DNA of 64,000 nt, taken from NCBI GenBank assembly GCA_040220135.1, contig JAVJTT010000013.1, positions 372,001 through 436,000 of the forward strand, given 5' to 3'. A program made the position numbers and the translations under genes. This stretch comes from CAJXMH01 sp040220135. GTDB taxonomy: Bacteria > Bacteroidota > Bacteroidia > Flavobacteriales_E > Vicingaceae. The notes below the pieces were generated by a model that saw only the letters and a list, made by a program, of their open reading frames with translations, did not search any database and was not told where the DNA came from. Positions 48,962 through 57,526 of the stretch are shown piece by piece (the first letter of the stretch is position 1; every line of letters begins with the position of its first letter).

Positions 48962-50284
48962 TTATTGGGTTAAAAATTCTAAGTATGCATGAGTTAAGTG
49001 ATATTCGAACAGTGCTTTTAACAGCCCCATTTCACTTTGGTATAATTGGGTTTCGGCTTGCAATAGATCGGTGGTCTTTTCTAAACCTTCACTAAAGCGG
49101 TCTTTGCGAATTTGATAGGCTTCTTCGGCTTGTTCTACCGCCAATTTTTCTTGCTTCACCTTGTAAATTGCCAGCTGTAAGTTGTTCTTGGTTTCAGCAA
49201 ATTCGCTGGCACTTTTTGATTTGTATTGCTCAGCTTCATCTTGGGCTTTTTGGTATTCAATTTTTGCTTTTTCGCTTTTAGCTGCATTTTGGTAGCCATT
49301 AAAAAGCGACCAACTCAGGCGTGCCCCCACCAAATAGCCATTCGCATCAGCTTGAAGTGGCTCATCGTCGTATAATTGATAGCGCCCAAAAGCATTAAGT
49401 CTTGGCAGAAAGCTCATTTTACTGGCTTGTGCCATCTTGTGGTAGGCTTCTGCTGCACTTTCCATTGCTGCAATGTCGGTTCGGTTTACAGAAAAGGCCA
49501 CTTCAGGAAGTTGAGCTGAAATGTTAGTGTCCAGCCCATCTTTTGGTTGATAAAGCATGTTTCGACTGCTGTCTCCCACTAAGTAAGCAATCTGGTTTGA
49601 AGCGGATAAAATCTGATTCTGCACCGCTTGTTGCTTAGTTTGCATTTGTTTTAAATGCAAGTCTGCCATTAAAACATCAGCTTTTTGCACCATGCCTTCT
49701 TGGTAATAGTCGGAAACCATTTTATAGCCCGACTTGGCCATTTCAACTGCATTATTGACTACCTCTTTTCCTTTGTAGCTCAATTGCAGCATCATATAAG
49801 CTTTCTTCAACTCAATCTTCATCCCTTTTTGGGTGCGTTGCGACTTTAGCTGCATGGCTCTCATTTTTGCCTTAGCCGCTTTTCGCTGATAAATCCCATC
49901 TACATTAATTAAAGGTTGGTTGATGGCTAGCTCAGTGGCGAAATTGTCAATGCGATCAGGGTCGTTGAGCAAGGCCGGATTAAAGTCCTGCATGCTCACA
50001 ATTTCTTGATTCAACTTAGAACCAAAAGCCATTAATGGATTGTTGGTGGTCATAGCGGTGTAGGAAAGTTCTACTTGAGGTAGGAAAATTCCATTTGACT
50101 GTCGATAGTCCGCTCGGGCAGATAAATACTCTTGTTCGGCAATGCGAAGCTCCCAGTTGCTGTTGGCTAACTTTTGCAGTAGCTCTTGCTCGTTTACTTG
50201 CACCGTATCTTGGGCAGAAAGGGAAGAGCAGAGAGCACATCCAAGGCTTAGCACGCAACTCACTAAAAATGTTTTTACACTCAT
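48962..50284 (-). CDS. TolC-family outer membrane efflux protein
   Basis: The 440-residue protein has a signal peptide (FLVSCVLSLGCALCSSLSA) and two helical OEP halves: LLQKLANSNWELRIAEQEYLSARADYRQS (first) and AESAAEAYHKMAQASKMSF (second). The C-terminus (ALFEYHLTHAYLEFL) is typical of the second helix bundle. It forms the outer-membrane exit duct of the pump. First gene of the operon, preceded by a -7 box and a palindrome. Confidence 0.92.
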   Translation of the reverse strand: MSVKTFLVSCVLSLGCALCSSLSAQDTVQVNEQELLQKLANSNWELRIAEQEYLSARADYRQSNGIFLPQVELSYTAMTTNNPLMAFGSKLNQEIVSMQDFNPALLNDPDRIDNFATELAINQPLINVDGIYQRKAAKAKMRAMQLKSQRTQKGMKIELKKAYMMLQLSYKGKEVVNNAVEMAKSGYKMVSDYYQEGMVQKADVLMADLHLKQMQTKQQAVQNQILSASNQIAYLVGDSSRNMLYQPKDGLDTNISAQLPEVAFSVNRTDIAAMESAAEAYHKMAQASKMSFLPRLNAFGRYQLYDDEPLQADANGYLVGARLSWSLFNGYQNAAKSEKAKIEYQKAQDEAEQYKSKSASEFAETKNNLQLAIYKVKQEKLAVEQAEEAYQIRKDRFSEGLEKTTDLLQAETQLYQSEMGLLKALFEYHLTHAYLEFLTQ

Positions 50285-50300
50285 TTGTCTAATTTTTTGA

Positions 50301-50308
50301 CAAAGTTA
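50301..50308 (-). promoter_or_regulatory. -7 box (TAACTTTG, minus strand) for the RND operon
   Basis: It matches TAnnTTTG, 16 bases before the TolC-gene start. Confidence 0.5.
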
Positions 50309-50330
50309 GAGTGGGGTTTTAGCGTTGGGG

Positions 50331-50344
50331 GTAACAAAAGTTAC
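50331..50344. promoter_or_regulatory. Palindrome GTAAC-N4-GTTAC upstream of the RND operon
   Basis: Arms GTAAC and GTTAC flank AAAA, 23 bases upstream of the -7 box, close to where -33 contacts would be. Candidate binding site for a repressor or activator; no regulator gene is nearby. Confidence 0.4.
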
Positions 50345-50429
50345 GGAGAGAAATAAGCCTTTTACTGCCTACTAATTCGATTAAAGGTCAAAGAAAATAA
50401 TTACGCTTTCATCTGTCATTTTACAAGTT

Positions 50430-50437
50430 TAAATTTG
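50430..50437 (+). promoter_or_regulatory. -7 box (TAAATTTG) for the outer-membrane-barrel gene
   Basis: It matches TAnnTTTG, 17 bases before the ATG at 50455. Confidence 0.5.
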
Positions 50438-50454
50438 ACTTTTACTTTTTACTT

Positions 50455-51195
50455 ATGAAAACGCTTTCTACTGTTTTTCTGCTACATTGTGCTTGTTTAT
50501 TTACCGCTATTCCTTTGACAGGACAAGAACTTCAACCTCAGTTTAGGTTTAGGGCCGGCGAATCGTTAGTATGGGATAAATTTGCCAAGCGAAACCCTAA
50601 TAATACCAAATCTGGCTATGCGCAAGATGGTTATGTATTTGGAATTGGTTTACAGCAACCCTTGACCAAATACATTGATGCTACAATAGACATAAATGTC
50701 TCCAACTATCAATTTTACGAAGAAGTTTTCCTTGAAAGCTATCAGATTAGTTTTCCAAGTTATGCTTGGCAAATTGAAGACGGGAGTTACCAAAGCAGAA
50801 ATGTTTTGCTTGGAGCGCGATTTTATTTAGGAAATCAATTCAAATTTTTCGTAAATCCTGCAGTTGGTTTTTCTTGGTTAAGCTTTCCAAGCTTACAGGT
50901 GAATGGAAGCCAAATAGTGAAAAGAGAATTAGAAACAGTCTATTTACGTCAAAACATAGACAATACGCGCACTTTTATGGTGAGCTTTAGCACTGGTATA
51001 GAATACTTTATCAGCGAAAGCTTTGGACTTAACCTGCAATATGAAAGAGTGAACTATTCCTATGAATCAGGCTCACGCATTGATGTGAAAGACCTCGATC
51101 AAAGTGAAGGTTCATTTCGCCTTAACGCAAAGGGCGAATACTCTGTGCGGAACATCACCCTTGGCTTAATTTTTAAATTTAAATGGCAAGAATAA
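50455..51195 (+). CDS. Outer-membrane beta-barrel protein
   Basis: The 246-residue protein has a signal peptide (TVFLLHCACLFTAIPLTG) and then alternating strands rich in Tyr/Phe (YVFGIGLQQPL, FKFFVNPAVGFSW, FMVSFSTGIEYFI, FGLNLQYERVNY), ending NITLGLIFKFKW, the usual C-terminal barrel strand. About 8-10 strands fit. It resembles OmpW/OmpX-like porin-family proteins of Bacteroidota. It lies divergent from the efflux operon and converges on PBP1A. Confidence 0.8.
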   Translation: MKTLSTVFLLHCACLFTAIPLTGQELQPQFRFRAGESLVWDKFAKRNPNNTKSGYAQDGYVFGIGLQQPLTKYIDATIDINVSNYQFYEEVFLESYQISFPSYAWQIEDGSYQSRNVLLGARFYLGNQFKFFVNPAVGFSWLSFPSLQVNGSQIVKRELETVYLRQNIDNTRTFMVSFSTGIEYFISESFGLNLQYERVNYSYESGSRIDVKDLDQSEGSFRLNAKGEYSVRNITLGLIFKFKWQE

Positions 51196-51201
51196 AACGA
51201 C

Positions 51202-53406
51202 TTACTTTCCAAACAGTTTTTTAAAAAAGCCTTTTCGTTTCTCTTTCTTTTTCGCTTTCTCTTGGGCTTCCTGCAAAGTTTTTTCCTCTTTTTTAAATAG
51301 CTTCAGCACCTTGTCAATCTCTCTTTCTTTCTTAAAGTGTTCACAATTAATCTGCTTGCTGTTTGCTAAGCCTGTAGAGTACCATGAACTCTTTTTACTG
51401 TTGCTCAAAGCTTCAGCCACTAATGGCAAAGCTAGCTTACTGCCAGAACCGTAGGTTCCTCCTCTAAAGTGAATGGAAGGGTAGGAGGCACCAACTCTGC
51501 TTAACATAACCAAATCTTGGTTGTAGGCTACAAACCAGGCATCGGAATAGTTTTGAGAGGTTCCCGTTTTACTGGCCCATTCTGAATAGATACCATACTT
51601 GCTTTTCAAAGCTTGTCCGGTCCCTGCTGTAGCGGCTAAAATCAATGCTTCATTAATTTTTTTGCAACTTTCTTTGCTTAAGACTTTTGTCCGTTGGCTT
51701 CTTTTGTGGCTGTATATTTCTTTTCCATCCGCAGTTTCTATGCGTTGAATGCAATAGGGCGCAACGGTATAACCTAAATTGGCAAAGGCGCTATAGGCGG
51801 AAGCTAACTCTAACAGACTTACTGAATTGGTGCCGTAAATGGCAGAGGGCTCCTGATTTAAATCTTCAATAAAGCCCATGCGACTCCATAGCTTAGTAAG
51901 TGAATCAGTGTAAACTTTAAAGTAGAGGTGCAGGGTGGGGATGTTTTTCGAAAAAGCCAAGGAAGCAGCTAGGGAGTATTTGCCTCCGCTTTTCCCATCG
52001 TAGTTTTGAGGACTCCAACCTTCATAATCTTCTAAAGTAACCGCATCGTTGCTCAGGTAGTCACAAAGTTGGCTGCCCGATTCTAAAGCACAGGCGTATA
52101 GTATGGGCTTGAAGGTGGAAGCCATTTGCCTTTTTGCTTTGATCTGATCATAAGGGTAATGACGGTAATCAACTCCTCCTACATAGGTTTTAATGCCACC
52201 GGTTTTCGGATCAAGCGCTAGAATTCCGGCATGCAGCTGACTAAGCACATGCTCTAAACTGTCCTCTAAATTTGCTTCTAAGTAATCGCTAGCGTCATTC
52301 CATCGAAAAAGAAATCGCTCCTTTTTTTTACTTTGTTTTAAGTCAAGTGCATTTTGTTTGGCCACCTTTTCAACCAGCTGCTTTAATTCTTTGCGATAGA
52401 TTTTGTTTTGATACTGCCTTCTTAGAAGGGGTTGAAAAGTTTTTAATTGCTTTTCTAAACTTTGGTTGGAAGCCCTTTGCAAGTTTAAATCTAAGGTAGT
52501 GTATATCCGCAAGCCGTCTTTTTCTAGATCGTATACGGCTTTATCGCCTGCTAATTCTCTCAAAATAGCTTGAGCCTCACTCTTTACCTTGGCTAAAAAG
52601 TAGGGTGCAGGATTGTCTTTGTTTAGGTTGGAGTAGTGGAGGTCAAGGCTTAAGTTTTGCAAAGAGTCAGTTTCTGATTCGGTTAAATACCGGTATTTCT
52701 GCATTTGCTGCAAGACTACATTTCTTCTTTTTACAGCGTTCTCTGGGTGATTCCTAGGGTTGTAATAAGAGTTTGCCTTTAGTAAGCCAACCAATATGGC
52801 TGACTCTTGAAGGAGTAGGTCGGAAGCATGTTTATTAAAAAAACGTTTTGCGGCTGCCTCTATACCGTAAACATTTTCACCAAAAGGAACGGTGTTCAAA
52901 TAAAGCTCCAGCACCTCCCTTTTTTCATATACTTCTTCAATTCGTCGAGCTAGAATAATTTCCTTCAGTTTATTTACCACTATGCTTATTTTGCCATAGC
53001 TTTTTCTACCAAAAAGGTTTTTGGCCAATTGCTGGCTGATGGTGCTTCCTCCTCCGGAGCTCTTATCACCCATCAAAAGCGTCTTTAACATCACCCTTAG
53101 CATGCTTTTTTGATCCAATCCATCATGTTCGTAGAATCTGGCATCTTCAGTGGCAATAAGCGCCTCGATTAGCTTAGGTGGTAAACTGTCTAAGGAAACA
53201 TTGGTGCGGTTTTTAGCAAAGTATTTACCGATTAGCGCTTGGTTTTCGCTGTAGACCAAACTGGCCGTTTCTTGTTGTATTCTTTTTAGTTCAGTTTTAG
53301 AAGGAATAGGGCCAAAACCTCCTAAATATAAAATCCCAAAAAAGGTGGTGACCGCCACCATGAGAATAATTAAAAAGAGGAGAGAAGTTCGAAGATTTTT
53401 TTTCAA
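51202..53406 (-). CDS. Penicillin-binding protein 1A-type bifunctional peptidoglycan synthase
   Basis: The 734-residue inner-membrane protein has a transmembrane helix (~9-30), a GT51 glycosyltransferase domain with the catalytic Glu87 in ATEDARFYEHDG and GGSTISQQLAKNL, and a transpeptidase domain with STFK near 430, SKNIPTL near 488 and KTGTSQNYSD near 613. The C-terminus is very basic (KKKEKRKGFFKKLFGK). It polymerises lipid II and cross-links the wall. Length is normal. Its upstream gap holds a structured region. Confidence 0.95.
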   Translation of the reverse strand: MKKNLRTSLLFLIILMVAVTTFFGILYLGGFGPIPSKTELKRIQQETASLVYSENQALIGKYFAKNRTNVSLDSLPPKLIEALIATEDARFYEHDGLDQKSMLRVMLKTLLMGDKSSGGGSTISQQLAKNLFGRKSYGKISIVVNKLKEIILARRIEEVYEKREVLELYLNTVPFGENVYGIEAAAKRFFNKHASDLLLQESAILVGLLKANSYYNPRNHPENAVKRRNVVLQQMQKYRYLTESETDSLQNLSLDLHYSNLNKDNPAPYFLAKVKSEAQAILRELAGDKAVYDLEKDGLRIYTTLDLNLQRASNQSLEKQLKTFQPLLRRQYQNKIYRKELKQLVEKVAKQNALDLKQSKKKERFLFRWNDASDYLEANLEDSLEHVLSQLHAGILALDPKTGGIKTYVGGVDYRHYPYDQIKAKRQMASTFKPILYACALESGSQLCDYLSNDAVTLEDYEGWSPQNYDGKSGGKYSLAASLAFSKNIPTLHLYFKVYTDSLTKLWSRMGFIEDLNQEPSAIYGTNSVSLLELASAYSAFANLGYTVAPYCIQRIETADGKEIYSHKRSQRTKVLSKESCKKINEALILAATAGTGQALKSKYGIYSEWASKTGTSQNYSDAWFVAYNQDLVMLSRVGASYPSIHFRGGTYGSGSKLALPLVAEALSNSKKSSWYSTGLANSKQINCEHFKKEREIDKVLKLFKKEEKTLQEAQEKAKKKEKRKGFFKKLFGK

Positions 53407-53462
53407 TGGCCTAAAAGCAAATAATAAGGGACTTAGAAAGGATACGGAAAATGAGTTAATTT

Positions 53463-53569
53463 GTTGTCTTCAGGGCATGGAAAAGCCCGTTACCGCTCTA
53501 AGAGCTAATGTAACGGGCTCCAACCAAACCAAACCAAAATTTCCTTTTGATCTTCGTCTATAAGACAAC
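53463..53569 (-). other. Structured 107-base intergenic segment, possible small RNA
   Basis: Outer arms GTTGTCTT (53463-53470) and AAGACAAC (53562-53569) bracket a strong hairpin (53484-53519) and a ccaaa-repeated stretch that can pair with a TTTGTTTTGTTTGG at 53580. No reading frame is present. The hairpin itself is terminator-like on the minus strand. Confidence 0.3.
53480..53519 (-). terminator. Terminator-like hairpin, minus strand
   Basis: The 10-bp stem AGCCCGTTAC / GTAACGGGCT has an inner GCTC/GAGC extension and is followed on the minus strand by TTTTCC. It sits upstream of PBP1A and beyond the first terminator of the tRNA operon. Confidence 0.6.
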
Positions 53570-53621
53570 TAAACTTCTGCTTTGTTTTGTTTGGATGGAG
53601 CTTAATTTTCAATCAATAAAA

Positions 53622-53646
53622 AGAGCCGATGAGTATTCATCAGCTC
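53622..53646 (-). terminator. Terminator of the tsaC-TPR operon
   Basis: Stem AGAGC-GATGA / TCATC-GCTCT with a small loop is followed on the minus strand by TTTTTATT, 25 bases past the TPR-gene stop. Confidence 0.75.
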
Positions 53647-53670
53647 TCTCTCTATTTTTTCTACAATTGT

Positions 53671-53985
53671 TTATTCCTCTTCGATCAACCAAAGGGCTTC
53701 TTCCAGTTCGCCTTTTGCTTTATTGTCTTGCTTTTCATCGGCTAAACCGATGCCGGTTGCATAAATCTTTCTGGCCTTTGCTAGCTTGTCTTGTCCTTCG
53801 TAAAGTTGTCCTAATTTATAATAGGCGCCTAAATAATCCGGATCATCTTGAATTAAAGACTCAATAATTTTGATGGCTTCTTTAGGTGCTTTTGCCTTTT
53901 CATACTCTAGCGCCAAGGCATAAGTCAAAAAACTATCTTTTGGGTCGGTCTTCAACATTTTTTTGATCTCATCAACTCTGCTCAT
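53671..53985 (-). CDS. Small TPR-repeat protein
   Basis: The 104-residue protein has two to three tetratricopeptide repeats: DSFLTYALALEYEKAKAPKEAIKIIESL, DPDYLGAYYKLGQLYEGQDKLAKARKIY. These mediate protein-protein contacts. It overlaps the end of miaA by 14 bases, so it is translated together with the tRNA-modification genes, though no tRNA role is known for it. Confidence 0.85.
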   Translation of the reverse strand: MSRVDEIKKMLKTDPKDSFLTYALALEYEKAKAPKEAIKIIESLIQDDPDYLGAYYKLGQLYEGQDKLAKARKIYATGIGLADEKQDNKAKGELEEALWLIEEE

Positions 53986-54907
53986 AGGGCTTGGTTTTAT
54001 CTGCTACAAATTTTGCAATTTCGGTAAACTGAGAAGGCTCAAACCAATGAATTTCATCATCGCGTTTAAACCAAGTTAACTGACGTTTTGCATATCTCCG
54101 GCTGTTAATTTTTATTTTTTCAACAGCTTGCTCAAAGGTAAGCCTTCCATCTAAATAATCGAAAAGTTCACGGTATCCAACTGTTTTTAATGCGTTCTTT
54201 TCCCGAAAGGGCCACACTGCTTTTACTTCCTCTAATAAACCTGCATCAATCATACGGTCAACCCGAAGATTTATTCGCTCATAAAGCTTTTCCCGATCCA
54301 TGTTTAACCCAATTTTAAGTTTCTTAAAAGGCCTTTCTTTTCCTTTTCCCTTGCGGATTTCAGAATAGGGTTTGCCACTTATCAAACAAACTTCTAAGGC
54401 GCGCAATAAGCGTTTGCTGTTATGCAAGTCTACCTTTTGGTAAAAAATTGGGTCAAGTTCCTTTAACTTGCTTTGCAGAGCAGTGATGCCTTCTCTGGCC
54501 ATCAGTTCATTTAATTCCTTCCGTATTTGTTCATCCGAGCTAGGCACTTCTGCATCAAAGCCTTGGTTTACTGCATCAAGGTACATGCCTGAGCCTCCGC
54601 ATAAGATAAGGGTGTTGTAATTCTCAAAAAGCTTCTTGAGCAGTGAAATGGCTTCTGCTTCATAATCACTGGCATTGTAATCTTCAGCGATTGAAAGGTG
54701 GTTGATAAAGTGGTGTGGCGCTGCGGCCAATTCTATGGCATCGGGTTTTGCCGTGCCAATGCTGAGTTCTTTGTAAAATTGTCGGGAATCGGCCGAGAGA
54801 ATCTCTGTCTTAAAATATTGTGCCAATTGAATGGCAAGGGCTGTTTTGCCAACCGCTGTAGGGCCAATAATGCTAATTAGGAAATTTTCACTAAGGGGTG
54901 AACTCAT
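53972..54907 (-). CDS. miaA: tRNA dimethylallyltransferase
   Basis: The 311-residue enzyme adds the isopentenyl group to A37 of tRNAs reading UNN codons. The P-loop is GPTAVGKT (15-22), followed by SADSRQFYKELSIGTAKPD and the DxxxxL substrate loop. The RRYAKRQLTWFKRD segment near the C-terminus is diagnostic. Length is normal. It overlaps the pRiA4b-like gene by four bases and the TPR gene by 14. Confidence 0.97.
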   Translation of the reverse strand: MSSPLSENFLISIIGPTAVGKTALAIQLAQYFKTEILSADSRQFYKELSIGTAKPDAIELAAAPHHFINHLSIAEDYNASDYEAEAISLLKKLFENYNTLILCGGSGMYLDAVNQGFDAEVPSSDEQIRKELNELMAREGITALQSKLKELDPIFYQKVDLHNSKRLLRALEVCLISGKPYSEIRKGKGKERPFKKLKIGLNMDREKLYERINLRVDRMIDAGLLEEVKAVWPFREKNALKTVGYRELFDYLDGRLTFEQAVEKIKINSRRYAKRQLTWFKRDDEIHWFEPSQFTEIAKFVADKTKPYEQS

Positions 54908-55437
54908 TGAAATTCTTCATAATCATCGAGCGACTCAAATCCATCGCCAAAAAGGTCGTCCTCTTCATCTTCATCAAACTCATCGCCCAAAATGGCGTTC
55001 ATTAAAATGCTTTCTGCGTCTTCACCGCTCAGTTTCTTTTCATTCTCATCCGGTGCTTTGCCATATTCTTTAATTACTTCAATCTCAGTGGAATTACCTT
55101 CTTCAACCTTAAAGGCTTCAAGCTCAAATTTCCACTCTTTTAAATAGTCGTAAATGTAGCTCAGTGAATCGCCTATGCTTTCAAAAACATCGCCCACCTT
55201 GGCATTTCGCATCAATTTGGCTTTTTTCTCTTCAGAAATAGCTTCCAAGGTAAATTCGGCCAAGGCCTCCCAGTTGTCATCGGTTTTAAGAAAAGAAGCC
55301 ATTTCTTTTCCTTTAAAGTTAAAGGCCTTTAAAATGGAATAATGAAGCTCTTCTAAGTTCTTATCTGCCGGTACATTCAAGTCTCGGAAAACCAATTCGT
55401 CACTTTCTAGAATGACTTTGAGTTGTATCTGTTTCAT
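54904..55437 (-). CDS. pRiA4b ORF-3 / IS1096-passenger-like acidic protein
   Basis: The 177-residue protein matches the PF07929-type fold: IQLKVILESDELVFRDLNVPADKNLEELHYSILKAF, then MASFLKTDD and VFESIGDSLSYIYDYLKEWKFEL. The last ~45 residues are extremely acidic (EDEEDDLFGDGFESLDDYEEF). Although this family is named after transposon passenger genes, there are no transposon ends here. It lies with 4-base overlaps between cca and miaA, so it may take part in tRNA maturation; this is inference. Confidence 0.85.
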   Translation of the reverse strand: MKQIQLKVILESDELVFRDLNVPADKNLEELHYSILKAFNFKGKEMASFLKTDDNWEALAEFTLEAISEEKKAKLMRNAKVGDVFESIGDSLSYIYDYLKEWKFELEAFKVEEGNSTEIEVIKEYGKAPDENEKKLSGEDAESILMNAILGDEFDEDEEDDLFGDGFESLDDYEEFQ

Positions 55438-56855
55438 TTTTCAATCGCCTTTTTAGGAGTTAATCCCAACTTCTTACCTTCTTCTACCATCAAAGCTAAG
55501 GCTTGTTCTTCATTATTCTCAATTTCTCCGTCTAAGATCGCTTCTCGAATCGAATTTTTTATCATCCCAACCTCTTTGGAAGGTTGTATGCCAAAAGTGC
55601 TCATAATGGTTTCACCGGAAACTGGGGGTTGCCAATTACGCATACGGTCTTTTTCTTCTACTTCTTTTAGTTTCTTCTCTACCAAAGCAAAATTGCTGAG
55701 GTAGCGTTTCATCTTTTTGGGATTTTTGGTGGTAATGTCGGCCGAGCAGAGCAGCATTAAGTCCTCAATGTCATCGCTGGCTTCATACAACAATCGCCTA
55801 ACGGCGGAATCTGTTACCGTTTCTTTTACCAAGGCAATAGGGCGCAAGTGAAGCTTGACCAATTTCTGAACATACTTCATTTTATGATCTAAGGGTAGCT
55901 TTAGTTTCTTGAAGATCTTTGGAACCATGCGAGCCCCTTTGTCTTCATGCCCATGAAATGTCCAGCCTTGCTTTTTATCGAAACGCTTAGTAGCCGGTTT
56001 GGCAATGTCATGCAGAATGGCTGACCAACGCAACCAAAGGTCGTTGGTATGGGCTGAAAGATTGTCGAGCACCTGAAGGGTGTGATAAAAGTTGTCTTTA
56101 TGTCCTTTTCCATTGCGGAAATCTACCCCGTAAAGATTGGTCATTTCCGGAAAAATGAGATGTAGCAAGCCACTGTCAAATAGCAACTTAAAGCCTTTGG
56201 ATGGAGTAGGAGATAGTATAACCTTGTTCAACTCGGTGGTAATCCGCTCTTGAGAAACAATTTTGATCCGTTCTTTTTCACTGCAAATGGCGTTAAAAGC
56301 TTCCGCTTGTAATTCAAAGTCTAGCTGACTGGCAAAACGCACCGCACGCATCATCCGTAAGGGGTCGTCTGAAAAAGTAATAGTCGGTTCCAGCGGGGTG
56401 CGAATCAATTTCTTTTCTAAATCTTTGCGTCCGTCAAAAGGATCGATCAGTTCTCCAAAATGGGCTTCGTTCAATCGAATGGCCATAGCATTAATACTAA
56501 AGTCTCGGCGATTTTGATCGTCTTCTAAACTGCCATCTTCCACAATTGGTTTTCTCGAATTCCTTTGATACGATTCTTTGCGTGCTCCCACAAATTCTAC
56601 CTCCCAGCCTTGGTACTTCAACATGGCCGTTCCAAAGTTTTTAAACACTTGTACTTTGCCTTCTAGTTTGAGGGTTTTTGCCGTTGCTTTGGCGAGTTCT
56701 ATGCCACTGCCTACGGCTACTACATCAATGTCTTTGCCGGCTCGGTTTAAGAAGATGTCGCGCACAAATCCGCCTACCACATAAGTTTCCAACTGTAGTT
56801 CATCGGCCGCTTTAGAAAGGGCCTTAAAAATGGGATGTTGAAGATGTTCCTTCAA
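55434..56855 (-). CDS. cca: CCA tRNA nucleotidyltransferase with HD domain
   Basis: The 473-residue enzyme adds or repairs the 3'-CCA of tRNAs. The catalytic domain has VVGGFVRDIFLNRAGKDIDVV (GGxVRD and the Asp42/Asp44 pair), RRDFSINAMAI as the NTP-binding motif and ERITTELNKVI further on. An HD domain (HDIAKPATKR near residue 282) follows, which in this type can act as a phosphohydrolase. It is overlapped at the end by the pRiA4b-like gene. Confidence 0.95.
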   Translation of the reverse strand: MKEHLQHPIFKALSKAADELQLETYVVGGFVRDIFLNRAGKDIDVVAVGSGIELAKATAKTLKLEGKVQVFKNFGTAMLKYQGWEVEFVGARKESYQRNSRKPIVEDGSLEDDQNRRDFSINAMAIRLNEAHFGELIDPFDGRKDLEKKLIRTPLEPTITFSDDPLRMMRAVRFASQLDFELQAEAFNAICSEKERIKIVSQERITTELNKVILSPTPSKGFKLLFDSGLLHLIFPEMTNLYGVDFRNGKGHKDNFYHTLQVLDNLSAHTNDLWLRWSAILHDIAKPATKRFDKKQGWTFHGHEDKGARMVPKIFKKLKLPLDHKMKYVQKLVKLHLRPIALVKETVTDSAVRRLLYEASDDIEDLMLLCSADITTKNPKKMKRYLSNFALVEKKLKEVEEKDRMRNWQPPVSGETIMSTFGIQPSKEVGMIKNSIREAILDGEIENNEEQALALMVEEGKKLGLTPKKAIEK

Positions 56856-56888
56856 AAGTAAATTTTTCTCAAAGTTAAACGATACAGC

Positions 56889-57458
56889 TTATTTTCTTAG
56901 GATTTTCACTTCCCCATTAGGGGACATTCGGATAATTTTAGAGGGCTTGCCACTCATTTCCATTTTATCAGAATAGGGAAAAACAAAGTCTGCTTTATTG
57001 CGAATCTCCTCATCGATCAAGTTAAACTCCATGGGTGTAGGTTGTCCGGATAAATTGGGCGAAGTAGAGACAATAGGCTTTCCAAACTTTTGCACCAACT
57101 CATAAGCCGGGCCTTTTTTTAGCATCCGAAAACCCAAGCTTCCATCTAGGTTCAACACATTAGAAGCTACAAATCGACCTTCGTCCAAAACCACCGTAAG
57201 GGGACTGTCTGCAAGGTCTACTAGATCCCAAACCACCCCGGGTATTTCTTTGTAGCATTGGTTTAGCATACGGTCGTTGCTCAGTAAAACTATAAAGCCC
57301 TGGTGTTCCTCTCTTCCTTTCATCTGTTTGATTTTTTCAACCGCAGATTCATTGGTAGCATCACAGCTTAAGCCATAAATGGTATCGGTAGGGCTCAGAA
57401 TTACATCGCCTTTCTTTAGGTGCTCAAGGGCAGTTGTTACAGCTTCTCTTTGTTCCAT
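56889..57458 (-). CDS. tsaC: L-threonylcarbamoyladenylate synthase (TsaC/Sua5 type)
   Basis: The 189-residue YrdC-domain enzyme makes threonylcarbamoyl-AMP, the first step of t6A37 in ANN-decoding tRNAs. ILSPTDTIYGLSCD at the start, LKKGPAYELVQKFGKPIVSTSPNLSGQPTP and the SxxS/TSPNLSG active pattern match TsaC. No Sua5 extension is present. It is the first gene of a tRNA operon, with its -7 box four bases before the ATG (leaderless). The symbol follows the short E. coli type. Confidence 0.93.
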   Translation of the reverse strand: MEQREAVTTALEHLKKGDVILSPTDTIYGLSCDATNESAVEKIKQMKGREEHQGFIVLLSNDRMLNQCYKEIPGVVWDLVDLADSPLTVVLDEGRFVASNVLNLDGSLGFRMLKKGPAYELVQKFGKPIVSTSPNLSGQPTPMEFNLIDEEIRNKADFVFPYSDKMEMSGKPSKIIRMSPNGEVKILRK

Positions 57459-57462
57459 CTTG

Positions 57463-57470
57463 CAAAAGTA
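57463..57470 (-). promoter_or_regulatory. tsaC-operon -7 box (TACTTTTG, minus strand), leaderless
   Basis: The final G of TACTTTTG lies four bases before the TsaC ATG on the minus strand. Confidence 0.6.
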
Positions 57471-57495
57471 AGCAAGGAAATAATCAAGGCATGGT

Positions 57496-57526
57496 TTTGG
57501 TTATCTTTATGTCAACCCTACTTTTG
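57496..57526 (+). promoter_or_regulatory. DUF4294-gene promoter (TTTG-N19-TACTTTTG), leaderless
   Basis: -33 TTTG at 57496-57499, 19-base spacer, -7 TACTTTTG at 57519-57526. The GTG start follows after exactly four bases. Confidence 0.65.

Noticed and set aside
54904..55437. Insertion-sequence passenger gene
   Set aside because: The family name refers to IS1096, but there are no inverted repeats, transposase or target duplication; it overlaps core tRNA genes on both sides.
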